DNA of 64,000 nt from Mesostigma viride (Eukaryota > Streptophyta > Mesostigmatophyceae > Mesostigmatales > Mesostigmataceae), in contig RPFO01000097.1 in assembly GCA_009746045.1 (NCBI GenBank), positions 1,110,146-1,174,145 of the forward strand, in the 5' to 3' direction. A model generated the notes under the pieces. It saw only the letters and a program-made list of their open reading frames with translations. It did not search any database and was not told the origin of the DNA. Positions 54,528 through 64,000 of this stretch are shown here, piece after piece. How positions within the stretch are numbered: position 1 is the stretch's first letter; each line of letters begins with the position of its first letter. The position numbers and the translations under genes are program-made.

Positions 54528-55383
54528 ATGGCTGCGCCACCTGTGATCAGTGCACCTGGACATTGCCGAATGCGGCCTGGATCTCACGCCACCATAAGAA
54601 CTGTTCATGCAATCCGCGGATCTTGGCTCTCAATTTCTTCCCTATGTAAGCAACCCCGTGCCCGCCCAGCCCCGCTATACCTGCGCGATGCCAGGGTGGT
54701 CGCTGCCCAACTGCCAGGCGCTTAGAGTGCGGGCCCGCCGCCGCGGGGAGGTCCTGTACCCATACCATGAGCGGCTTACTCAAGCATATACTGACTATCA
54801 GAAATCAGGGCATATACTGGCTATCAGGAATTGATCATGGCATGGCTAACGTAATGACTGACTAGCTAGACCTTTTCAGTGGTTTTCCATTTGCGGGTAT
54901 TTCCTCGTAAATGGTGGGAGAGCGATCGCAGCAATGGTGCTCACCACTAGACACTCCCGGCCAGTTAGGCTCGAAACACACGCCCTGATCGAGCAAGCTG
55001 TTTCCGGCCCCACCGTCTACGTCATCTAGTCGCTCTACTACACGTAAGCCAGCCATAATTTCAATGCACAAGGCTACACATTTCCATCTCCATTCATATT
55101 CATCATCCTGAACGACTCGAACACGCAGACAAGATAACGGCAGGCTTGAGCTACCATGGTCCGGATTCTCCCGATTTCTGGCCTGCGCTGGTTGTCTCCT
55201 TGATATACTGACGCACACGCGGAGGAGGTGGAGACACTTGCCGCCGAGATCAATCGCCACACAGTCACCAACCAGCACAAGGCAGCATGGCGGTCTCTCG
55301 ACCGTCTCGCCGGACGCCGGGAAACGCAAAGGGCTGACATCCCGGGCACCCCCAGTGAACGCCTTGACCTTTGGTCCAGCTCC
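54528..55383 (+). pseudogene. degenerate middle region of the endonuclease-RT ORF, split by an insertion
   Basis: Reads QPRARPAPLYLRDARVVAA, LYPYHERLTQAYT, then after a 407-bp insertion METLAAEINRHT and AAWRSLDRLAGRRETQRADI. These match units 1 and 2 step by step. Confidence 0.78.
54796..55202. mobile_element. 407-bp insertion with 10-bp target duplication
   Basis: ATATACTGAC flanks it at 54786-54795 and 55203-55212. No ORF and no clear terminal inverted repeat; the two ends share only CAGAAATC in inverted orientation. The 10-bp duplication would fit a Mutator-like or SINE-like element; identity unknown. Confidence 0.6.
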
Positions 55384-55514
55384 AGTTATATACATCGATT
55401 CCTGCGGAATCGATACTAAGCGCTTAGTATCGATTCCGCAGGAATCGATGTATATAACTAAAACTTTTGCTTGCGCCGGCAAGGCTAAGGCCGATACTAG
55501 TCGGGTCATCGAAT

Positions 55515-55605
55515 TGGCTATTCGATTATCGAAGATGCCTATTCGACCATCGAACTTTCCTATTCGATTATCGAATTTTCCTTATTCGATTGTCGAAATT
55601 TCCTA
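55515..55605. repeat. spaced short palindromes (TTCGATTATCGAA type)
   Basis: Four near-copies (TTCGATTATCGA, TTCGACCATCGA, TTCGATTATCGA, TTCGATTGTCGA) spaced about 22-24 bp apart inside the palindrome-bounded element. Confidence 0.8.
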
Positions 55606-55924
55606 GTCGACAGGGGGTCAGAGGCCAGCGGCCTATCATACTCGGCGCCCAGCGAGCCACCGAACTAGGCCTAGTCGATTATAGCGAGACATCGCGTGGA
55701 AATTAGCCGATTTCGGGGACGTAGCCGATTTTCGGAGCGACGTCGAACAACACAGATGATTAGCCGGTTGAGCACATCATATCAGTCGAATAGCTAGCGC
55801 TAGTACTCCGCCTATTCAGCGGAGAGCACTTGCCTTTTTCGATTTACGTAGCACATTAGGCCGAACGATTAGCGTCCGCAACGTTATTCGCATTACTAGG
55901 CGAAAAATCCACTCCCGGAACGAC

Positions 55925-55968
55925 CCTAGCGGGATTCGAACCCGGGATGCTGGCGTGTCGCAACAGTC
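55925..55968 (-). other. tRNA T-arm/B-box-like segment
   Basis: On the minus strand CCCGGGTTCGAATCCCGC forms a T-arm-like stem-loop with the consensus B box. No D-arm or acceptor stem was found, so it is not a tRNA gene; it may be a tRNA-derived head or a primer-binding relic. Confidence 0.45.
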
Positions 55969-56046
55969 TTAGTTATATACATCGATTCCTGCGGAATCGA
56001 TACTAAGCGCTTAGTATCGATTCCGCAGGAATCGATGTATATAACT

Positions 56047-58205
56047 GCTCCCAGGCCCGAAACTCAGTATTGGGGGCTCCTGGACCACGCCCCTCGCTCC
56101 GGACCCCGCTGCCGCTGCGCGTCCTGCGGCTACTAAGCCGTGGTGGACCTATTGAGCCCCCGCATGCGCCCACGTGCGAAACGGATAGTTATGTACCTGC
56201 ATGGTCCCATCGCTCTCCGGCCCCCAGGCTGGTGGACGGCTCCCACGACGAGTGGACCCGGCCTCGGTAATGGGCTGCTGCCATCTCCACCCTCCGCAAC
56301 GACATCAGTTGCTGCCATGGCGGGAGTGGTGGACAATATTTCACTGAAGGTGTTTCAAGATGCCTGCATGAGCTTGGGCCTTTCCTCCGGGGCGTTTGCA
56401 ACCAGATTCTACGAGACGGCCTCCCCCGGCGATGTATTGGAAGACCGCTGTCCGGGGGTCATCATGCTCTACAACGGCAAGGAGTCCGCCGCCGATACCC
56501 GGGCAACTACCGCGGCGTCTGCCTCCAAAGCTGTGTCACTGCTGAAAGTCTTCATGCGTCTCTTGCTGAACCGCATGCATGCCACTGCCGCCTTGATTCC
56601 CACCTACAGGTGAGTCCCAGATGGGCTTCCATTTTGGTCGCAACTGACAGTGACTGACGGTGCATGTTATGGTCACCATGACTGCGCACCGCCTGATCGA
56701 GGATGTGCATGGGCCGCCTGGCCCCCGGCCTCTTACCATTGCTATTGATCTTCGTGGATTACACCAAGGCATTCGATACGGTTATATGGGATGGGCACCC
56801 TGTGAGCGAACTGTCTATGGGTGGTCCTCCACGTGTTCCGTGTCCCATCGTACATTGTTTACATGATCCGCCACAGTCTGTTCTATGAAGGGTCCCAAGC
56901 CCAGCAGGTCCGCCCCGTGCCGCTGGCAGCCGGCGTGACTACGGCGTTCCACCTGCACACTGGGGACGTGTGGCAGGGCTGTGTACCGGCTCGAGATCCC
57001 CGTATCTATTCATCATTATGGTGGACTATATTATGAAGTGTGCACAAGCCCGCTTTGCCCGGGTCAGTGGGCACTCAGTGGAGGGGCGCCCGCCGGGGAT
57101 CGAGATCACGGAGTACGCCAGCTACGGCGGGGTTGACCCATGCACCGGCTACTGACCATGAGCGATCTGATCTACGCTGATGACACGACGCTCGTGGAGA
57201 CCCCGGAGTCCGCCCAAATTTGGCTAGATAGCTTGTCACTGGAGGTGCGGGCGGTGGGGCTTATGATCAGCAAGAAAATGAGAGGTCATGGCCATCGGCT
57301 TCCCGACTGGGACCACCCCACCCACCCTCCTCCTGCTGGACGGCATCCAAGCCCCCCCGGCGACTCGCTTCAAGCTCCTTGGCAGCTGGCTCCCCTCCAC
57401 GGCCGACGACGTCAACACCCGCATTGGCTAGGTCTGGGCGGCCCTAGTAACGCCTCGACGTCGTACAGGTTGTCAGGTTCTGGACATGTAGACTCTACCT
57501 GAGTGAGTGAGCGGCGCAAGCTTGGGCATTCTGTTTAAGGCCCTTGTCCTCAGCATCCTCCTTTACGGCTGCGAGGCGTGGACCCTGCTGGACCAGGCAC
57601 TGAGCAAGCAGCTTGACGGCACAGTCACTCGAATGCTCCGTCACATCCTCGGCGTCCGCTACCGAGAGCGCCGCACCCCGCGGGCCGAGCTCTACTGCAA
57701 GCTCCCTCTTGTCACCCCGATACCATCTGACACCGCCGCCTCCTCTTTGCCGGCCATCTTGCCCGCACAGACCAGGTGAATACCGATGTGGGCCCTGCGG
57801 GCGGGCTTAGGACTGGCCAACCAGGTAGACACCTCCTCGGCTACGGCAGGGTCCCCTTGCCCCGTCGCAATCCACTGGCAAACTTGCGCGCGCCCCACAC
57901 CGCCGCGGTGCGACCCGGACCTATGTGACATAACTGCTTGAGGATGCAGGGCTTCTGGGATTATCTGTACTCCGCGCCTCGCTTGCTAGACAAGGAGAAA
58001 TGGGCTGCCGTCTGCGATAAGTACCTTCCTGTGGGGCATGCTCCTGTTTTCTCCCCACGGGCCGCGCGGCCCATAGTAGGTAGAATGCAGGGTAGAAGTC
58101 CTCATGCAGGTCGGGAGGCTTTTGCCCCTGACGGGAGACATACATAGCCGCTACACTACCGCCCCGTCTGCCATTACAGTAGAGGACAAGCTCAGATGAT
58201 GATTA
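56047..58205 (+). pseudogene. degenerate reverse transcriptase and C-terminal region
   Basis: Plus-strand decayed RT of the endonuclease-RT family. Readable pieces include LLPLLLIFVDYTKAFDTVIW (motif A), LIYADDTTLVETPESAQ (motif C), LVLSILLYGCEAWTL and DGTVTRMLRHILGVRYRER, and DKEKWAAVCDKYLP. It lacks the 226-bp nested insertion, so it records the uninterrupted order of the protein end. Multiple frameshifts. Confidence 0.8.
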
Positions 58206-58699
58206 AGTTAGGTTAATATTGTGCGGAAACCTTTTGCCACTCGGCTTCTAAGGTTCCGCACAATATTACCATGCAGCGATAACCACTCGCTGGTACACTC
58301 AAGTTCATGCCGGCATGAACCTTAGAAGCCGAGTGGCAAAAGGTTTCCGCACAATATATATTAACCTAACTAAGACCTTGACCTTTGGGGCGCAGGTTCG
58401 AATCCACTCGGAGGCGGATTATTTCCGAAATATTTCGTCCCGATTTGGCACCCGATTAATATATATTCATATCGGCGCTCATGCGCTCATATTCATATCC
58501 ATACTTGCGCATAGAAGTGCTCATATTCATAATCATATCTGCGGGTGTTCCGAGCCTAGTGATTCGTCCTCGCCCCAAGAGGCTAGGTTTTAGTTAGGTT
58601 AATATTGTGCGGAAACCTTTTTTCGCTCGGCTTCTAAGGTTCCGCATAGTATTACCAGCGATAACCACCACTCGCTGGTACACTCAAGTTCATGCCGGT
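58206..58699. mobile_element. second element with palindromic terminal repeats, right end truncated
   Basis: The left terminus is an inverted repeat: arm 58206-58256 (starting AGTTAGGTTAATATTGTGCG) and arm 58317-58371, with a 60-bp loop. The left arm plus loop is repeated directly at 58592-58699, where an ACTC array cuts off the second arm. Just inside the left terminus is GGTTCGAATCC (58395-58405), the same B-box feature and placement as in 55384-56046. Same architecture, unrelated sequence. Confidence 0.65.
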
Positions 58700-59001
58700 A
58701 CACTCACTCACTCACTCACTCACTCACTCACTCACTCACTCACTCACTCACTCACTCACTCACTCACTCACTCACTCACTCACTCACTCACTCACTCACT
58801 CACTCACTCACTCACTCACTCACTCACTCACTCACTCACTCACTCACTCACTCACTCACTCACTCACTCACTCACTCACTCACTCACTCACTCACTCACT
58901 CACTCACTCACTCACTCACTCACTCACTCACTCACTCACTCACTCACTCACTCACTCACTCACTCACTCACTCACTCACTCACTCACTCACTCACTCACT
59001 C
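58700..59001. repeat. (ACTC)n tetranucleotide array, about 75 units
   Basis: Near-perfect CACTCACTCACT repeat of 300 bp. The Leu-Thr-His-Ser ORFs are artefacts. Confidence 0.98.
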
Positions 59002-59007
59002 GAGTGA

Positions 59008-59165
59008 CCCCCTCTAGTGACTATAAGGTCATTGGGGCAAGATGCAGACGATATTTGTAACTTTCGTGTAGTTATTTTTCTAATGCGATGAGCGTTATAG
59101 TATGTACTCCGTGGCATGCCCATGTTGCACTACGGCATGATATGCAAGTACTTACTTACTTATGT
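59008..59165 (+). mobile_element. 3' UTR and TTAC tail of the old plus-strand element
   Basis: Degenerate version of the 125-bp tail (GATGCAGACGATATTTGTAA, GTACTCCGTGGCATGCCCAT) ending CAAGTACTTACTTACTTA. Confidence 0.75.
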
Positions 59166-59342
59166 AATTGTAGTCCAAGCAAACACACCGCCGGCGGGGG
59201 AGTGCCGGCGAGCCAGCCGTCCTGCGCGCGGGCCCCACAAAGGCCATGCACTCTAGCGCATCAGGCGGCCCAGCAAACAGCGTATTGGCAGCTGTCAAGT
59301 CACCCCGTCAGTGAGTAGTTGCTCAAGGAGGGGGGAGTGTTG
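59166..59342 (-). pseudogene. endonuclease fragment of the endonuclease-RT element
   Basis: Minus-strand fragment matching the endonuclease segment that contains YILVRKC and LFAKPPDALV in units 1 and 2. It ends at the (TTAA)n tail of the next element, which inserted here. Confidence 0.65.
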
Positions 59343-60390
59343 GCATTAATTAATTAATTAAATTTAGTTAATTTAATTAAACACGTGCTCCCGTTGGGGA
59401 GTCACGGAGGTCCGGGGTGCTATTAATCCCTGTATGTGCACAACAGGAAGAAAGGGCAGAGACACCCTTATTAAATCTCAGGACTTCATGCCAGAGGCAT
59501 GCCACAGCAGCATTCAGACACGATAGACGATCCGGCAATTTAAAACTCTGTGGGTGCAATAAAACCCGCGTGAGCATATCATAACAAGGAGCGTGGGCAA
59601 GCAAGCGAAGCATAGCAAGGACGTAGCATGGTGGCTGTACAACGAAACCTTACTTGGCTATGGCTGGTTGTGTACTGTACCGTGCGTTAGCGGTGCACGT
59701 GACTAGGTATGGTGGCTCGGCTAGGCAAACATCAGTTCTAGGCATGGCTGCCATGGCGGCAGTGACTACCAATGATTACAAGGGATATTCTAGCTAGCCC
59801 GCACGGAGGCGTCCACATCTTGTGGTTGATCATCAGGCCGGGTTGGCAAATACGCCGTACGGAGCTGCAAAAATACGGGAATACGCGCGTACCGGGGGCC
59901 TCCGCCGTTTATTCGCGTATTTATTTTAGAATACGCGATTGGGAAAATTTTTGGGGGGTACCAGCGGGCAGCGGGCACTGGCGCGGTGCCCAGGTTCTGA
60001 CTGAGGTTCTGGGCGCGGCGCGTTAATTAATTAATTCACTGCACATCAGAGATTTTTACTACTAGAAGTATACTGAGATGCGTACAGTTCTTTCCATCAA
60101 GCGCAAGCCTTGCAAAATGTTTGGCCGGTAGGAGACAGCTAGGACTAGGTATATCACGCATATCAGTATGCCAGCTTTTGCCAGCTACTATTGACGTGTG
60201 CTACTGACGGTGGTAGAGGCTGCAAAATATAGCGACGACGAGGTGCGGTCAGGCCAGTGCAACAGTGTGCAGCCATTCTCAGTTTAATTTGCAGCCAATG
60301 CATGATGCCGAAGAAAGGGTCTGAATGAGATTTCGTTGACAGTCGAGAAGAAAGAAGCATTCACAGATCCTGTTAGTAAGAAAACGATGT

Positions 60391-60810
60391 ATGTGTCGAT
60401 TCAAGATGTTCTGCTCATTTTTCAAAAAGAAGTTCTCCTCTAAGGCGGGGCCAATCAGCGCATTCCGAGCCCGTGCACACCTTGCCGGAATCGAAGGGAA
60501 AGGGATGTTACCCTGCGAGAACATTCCACAGAATATCCGGAACAGGTTTCTCAGGATTGCTAACAACAAGTTGAAGAAGTCAGACGCCAAGAAGCATCAC
60601 CATTTGAAGTTACACGGAAATGGCCGGCGGAGATGGGAGGGGCTGCGCCGGCTGCCTCGTCGTCGGCTCCCAACAAAGGCCAGCAGATCGACCATCACCA
60701 AATGGCTGGTTCCCACAGACGAGAAAGGTGCCCAGCTGCTGGTAATTGCCGAATTTTTTTTATCGAGAATGGCCTTGGGCACCTTCCAAGCGGCTGATGT
60801 TAATAAATAA
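60391..60810 (+). pseudogene. hAT transposase N-terminus with BED finger (truncated)
   Basis: 139 codons. FCSFFKKKFSSKAGPISAF followed by AHLAGIEGKGMLPCENIP is the BED-finger pattern of hAT transposases, with the second Cys replaced by Phe. ITKWLVPTDEKGAQLLVIAE and FFLSRMALGTFQAADV then match the region before the RNase-H-like core. A stop follows. The DNA-binding finger is broken and the catalytic domain missing, so it is inactive. Confidence 0.7.
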
Positions 60811-61199
60811 GCATATACACCAAATTTCAGTTGCAATAACTGCATGAGGCATCATCAATGAGCGTGCTAATTGGGTGACTGACAATTGGAACACATGGTG
60901 AAATGACATACAAGCTTTGTTAACCCCTAAATGGGCAGAAATACTGCCGATGCATCGGCTGTAACTTCACAATTTTGCAAACCAGATGCCATCCAACCCA
61001 CCCATATCCAATGGCTGTCCTTGGGGGCCAAGCATGTCCATGAGTTGCCCTTCGGGTTGGTATATCACAACCTTACATATATGCAGGGTAGGCCATGTAT
61101 AACTGCCGTCAAAGTCAGGGGGGTCAAGACGAGCGTTTTCATTTTTGGTAGAATGTGCATTTTGAATTATGTTGTAAGAGCTAGGCACCTACCACTTCA

Positions 61200-62640
61200 G
61201 GGATGATAAACAATTAGTTGCTGAACAGTTTGAGCCATTGGGGTCATCATTTGGGCGGGTATACCAGCACTTACACCCAGTACAGCCCATAGGGGTACCG
61301 TTGGTAAAAAGCAACCAAGGGGGTAGGAGTGGGCATACTACCTACTAATACCTACTAATATGGCCCCCAACCATGCCACACAATACATTTCCCTTCCACA
61401 ATGATGGGGAAACATAACTGCATCATCACACTGCCCTTACATGGCACCTGTGTGCAGGTGCCACCTTGTCCATGCACGAAGGTAACGTCGTACGGATACC
61501 CTACGCAAGGCATGCATTCTAGGAGGCAGCCACCAACAAACTAGTGATGTTAAGCCTATTTCAGCTTGCCCTAGCAAGGATAAACTAGGCCTAAGCTGCT
61601 ATAGCTTGCCAGGTGATGGCCAGCACACCTGGTGGCACATGCTGACAATGGGAAGCTTCTACTCACCGGTTACATGCTTGATGATGCCACAGAGACCAGC
61701 CAACTGCCTCACACTCATGCAATATGTGTGTGGGAAATGTATAAGAAACATATATGGAGGTATTCAAACCCATACAGCCTCTAAAACTTATCACCATCAC
61801 CCTGTGGCAGGTCAACTGACTGAGGGAAGCATCTAAGAATGGTGTTTTAGAAAGGGGCCAGGCCAGGGTCAAGAAAGAGCATGAATAATGCAAAAAGAAT
61901 GTGCTACACAAGCTAGAACGTATATATAAACGTCAAACATCGATAGGAAAACGATGATTAAGCTTTACCAGGCATGGATGGCGTTACCTTGGCCCAGGCG
62001 GTGGCCGCAAAATGGCGCATTTCGGCACACCAAAGTTGTGCAGCATGGTCGCTGGATTCGGCGATTTCTGGCCACCCTTGCACGTTTACGACTACTATGT
62101 ATCATAAAAAGTACAAAGAAACCAATATATCCTTTAAAATACGCCGGAAAGGTATTGCTGTCAACGTTTCTATCGTCCGGCCTGATCGCAGTTTTTTCCA
62201 GCAAGAACGCTGCCGACACCTATCAAATGGCATTCCCGCGAACCAAAAATTGGCCTGTATCATCTTTAGGACGTATAAAATCAATTTCCTGAGTTTGGTC
62301 AGAAAATTCGAACGAAAACGTAAATGCCATGCGTGGGCGCAAGCCGCCATGGCCAGGTCGTCGTTTTCCGGAATGCACGTTGTACGTGAAAAAGTACCCT
62401 GACCCCTTGTACTTTGACCGGCCAGAACACCTCTATAACTTTGTCAGAAGTATGCAAACCCTAGTACCATGCTGTGAGGAAAATTATAAACTTTCGATCT
62501 TCTCAGCTAAACTTTTCCTAATTCTCAATAGTTTTCGCGGCATTTGGTCCCCCGAGAAGGGGCCGACGTGTCGGCTGTAACTCAGTTTTAGGCGGAAAAT
62601 CGGCAGCCAGACCATTTAGGGGTTAATTACTATCGAGGCC
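61200..62640. other. non-coding interior of the hAT element
   Basis: No ORF with recognisable coding character. It is AT-richer than the flanks. Confidence 0.45.
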
Positions 62641-62785
62641 AGTGTTTTCCGCGTAGATGCACGCCCTAAAACCCTAAAAAAAGTCGCGTATTTTACTACA
62701 CCGCGTATTTTACACCCTCCCACGTATTACACCGTATTTTTAGGCCCCGCGTTTATACCCCGTACTTGCCAACCTGGTCATCAGG

Positions 62786-63950
62786 TCAACCCCGCCCCTC
62801 CAGTCAACCTTGGGCTTCTGGGGATCCTGCTTGTGGCGGAGGTAGTCCGGCCACAGGTCGCGTCGCTGCTGCTGCTGAGCGGGGGTCAGGTTGTCGTCCA
62901 GCGCCCAGGTGAGGTCGTGCAACCTCTTGCGACGAGGAAGGAACCGCTGCTTGTCCCGCTCAGCAGCTAGGGGAGGGGAAGGTGAGCAGGCCTGGTGGGG
63001 GAGCCGCCTTGTCCCGTGAGTGGGAAAGGCGGACGTGGCACCCGCGCAGTTCTACAGTACCTCACCTACCGGGCCCATGAGGGTAAGAAGCTGGTCCTTG
63101 AGCTCGTCGGCATGCAAGGGTGGTTGCCGTCTCTCCTGGCTTCTGCATTGGGGAAACGACACAGGCAGCACCACTGACGGCACTCGCGGCGGGCGCGATC
63201 GGTGGCCTCCCTTTGTTCGGCCTGGCAGAGGTCGTCCAGCTCCTGGAGTTTCGTGGCGATGGCGTCGGTGGTTGAGGCGGTCGCTGACCGCGCAGCACGC
63301 GACTCCGCAAAGCCGGGTGAGCGGCGGAAGGTCGCCAGCGTCCTGCCGGGGAGGCCGGGAAGCCATGGATGGTGGCCGTCTGCGCCGCTATCGTTGGGAC
63401 CTGCGTGTATGGCTTCAAGCTTCTTCATGAGCACGCTGCACAAATGGCCCTCCACCTGCATGGTTGAGGCAGGAGAGGAGGGCGGCATGCGCATCAGAGG
63501 CCTGCGCCGCGGTCTGCAGCGCCGGGTGAGCTGACGGAGGGTGAAGCTTTTGGGCGACCGGCCTTAGTTTCCGTATCTGAAGAGACCTTGGCCTCCACCG
63601 TGTTGAGCGCCGTGGTCATCGATGTCATCTTCTCGGCCAGGCTGCGGCCAGGTCACGTGCTCCTCCAGCAATGCTCGGATGTCATCCTTGCAGAGGGAGG
63701 AAGCCGATGTGGCTGCCGGCTGCGCAGGCCGGGCTGGGTTGCAGAGCTTAGCGCGACGAGGCCGCGTTCAGTTAGCTGGAAGACGGAGGCTGAACAGGAA
63801 AGCGAGGCGATGGTTGAGCTCTGGCCGGGCGAGGAACCTCTCCAGGCTGTACGTCGGCGCCGGTGGGGATGGGCCCAACGGGCCCACGGAGCGTGCGTTC
63901 CTATGCTAAGAACGGGACTATCTCGGCGCATTGAATCTTCCTTGGTCAGT
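62786..63950 (-). pseudogene. LINE ORF1-like protein, frame-broken
   Basis: Minus strand. The N-terminal part has coiled-coil-like sequence (TALNTVEAKVSSDTETK and KLQELDDLCQAEQREATDR). A Cys/His cluster follows (CRQWCCLCRFPNAEARRDGN, then HPC). The C-terminal part reads DLTWALDDNLTPAQQQQRRD and LWPDYLRHKQ with WRGGVDL, like the C-terminal RNA-binding domain of L1-type ORF1. At least two frameshifts are present. ORF1 proteins bind and chaperone retrotransposon RNA; that role is inferred. Confidence 0.55.
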
Positions 63951-64000
63951 TGATCCTGCCAGTTGCTGAAAGAAAAGCGTTGGTAGTCTGGTACATACTT

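Larger units (their letters stand above)
55384..56046. mobile_element. 663-bp element with palindromic 76-bp terminal repeats
   Basis: Both ends (55384-55459, 55971-56046) are the same perfect 76-bp palindrome, each arm beginning AGTTATATACATCGATTCCT. The repeats are therefore both direct and inverted. GCTCC flanks the element at 55379-55383 and 56047-56051, a 5-bp target duplication. The 511-bp interior has four TTCGA..ATCGAA-like palindromes at about 55518-55590. On the minus strand it has a tRNA T-arm/B-box-like GGGTTCGAATCCCGC about 25 bp from one terminus. No ORF. It matches no class I know. Confidence 0.75.
52863..59165 (+). mobile_element. old plus-strand copy of the endonuclease-RT element, riddled with insertions
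   Basis: A degenerate copy oriented opposite to units 1 and 2. Homology runs through 52863-53505, 54528-54795, 55203-55383, 56047-58205 and 59008-59165. It ends with the 3' UTR and ACTTACTTACTTAC tail. Four insertions interrupt it: 53506-54527, 54796-55202, 55384-56046 and 58206-59007. It has many indels, so it is much older than the tandem units. Confidence 0.8.
59830..62785. mobile_element. hAT-type DNA transposon remnant (2940 bp)
   Basis: The body 59838-62777 is flanked by TCATCAGG (59830-59837, 62778-62785), an 8-bp target duplication. The terminal inverted repeats are CCGGGTTGGCAAATACG and CCAGGTTGGCAAGTACG. Many CGCGTATTTTA-like motifs lie near both ends, as expected of subterminal binding sites. 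A BED zinc finger is encoded inside. 8-bp duplication, TIR and BED finger together identify the hAT superfamily. The transposase catalytic domain is not recognisable. Confidence 0.82.
59343..63950 (-). mobile_element. ORF1-only LINE with TTAA tail, interrupted by a hAT element
   Basis: Minus strand. ORF1-like coding sequence (63950-62786) is followed after the hAT insertion by the ORF end and 3' UTR (59829-59380) and a (TTAA)n-type tail (59343-59378). It is the same family as 53506-54527. Between the ORF1 stop and the tail there is no RT sequence, so this looks like a non-autonomous LINE derivative that keeps only ORF1. Confidence 0.65.

Noticed and set aside
55925-55968. tRNA gene
   Set aside because: Only a T-arm-like part is present; no acceptor stem, D-arm or anticodon arm could be folded. 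The GGTTCGAATCC at 58395 and GGTTCGATCC at 21579 were rejected for the same reason.
58607-59060. Leu-Thr-His-Ser repeat proteins
   Set aside because: They are translations of the (ACTC)n array.

Overview
The window reads as nuclear DNA of a green alga, probably of the Chlamydomonadales/volvocine type. This is an inference from several sequence traits: GC-rich coding DNA, a many-exon starch-degrading gene with short exons and long introns, abundant mini- and microsatellites, Pro/Ala-rich and poly-Gln open frames, and a dense nest of eukaryotic mobile elements. No bacterial operons, rRNA genes, complete tRNA genes or CRISPR arrays were seen.

Layout. (1) 1-4664: the 3' part of a Ty3/gypsy LTR retrotransposon (integrase, chromodomain, two extra ORFs, polypurine tract, 544-bp LTR), inserted into an older reverse-transcriptase fragment at 4665-5000. 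(2) 5542-12764: a near full-length minus-strand non-LTR retrotransposon with PHD and RING fingers, reverse transcriptase and a restriction-like endonuclease. It is bounded by a 15-bp target duplication and interrupted by a 1.74-kb TTAA-type (piggyBac-like) element. (3) 12965-15025: the long last exon of an unknown minus-strand gene with a poly-Gln tract, followed by short tandem repeats and a possible small membrane-protein ORF (15992-16600, minus). (4) 17343 to about 38761: one plus-strand gene for an alpha-amylase-type glycoside hydrolase (GH13) with an N-terminal starch-binding CBM20 domain. Seventeen exons were assembled by hand; every exon phase is compatible, and all four GH13 conserved regions and three catalytic carboxylates are present. 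About 90% of the gene is intron, and several introns are swollen by minisatellites with 33-, 25-, 41-, 31-, 10- and 43-bp units and by a (CA)n tract. (5) 38762-64000: a graveyard of nested mobile elements. It holds several copies of one endonuclease-RT retrotransposon with a (TTAC)n tail, two of them forming a 3.6-kb tandem duplication. It also holds a TTAA element carrying a PHD finger, a hAT element with a BED finger, an ORF1-only LINE with a (TTAA)n tail, and two elements with palindromic terminal repeats.

The amylase gene is the only clear host function. Its product should bind starch through CBM20 and hydrolyse alpha-1,4-glucan through GH13, possibly in the plastid. Most other coding signal belongs to transposons. 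Target-site duplications let many insertion boundaries be set to the base, and the order of several insertions can be read. The most unusual items are the satellite-laden introns whose repeats lack stop codons in most or all frames, the palindrome-bounded small elements, and the precise TTAA insertion that splits an otherwise continuous retrotransposon frame.
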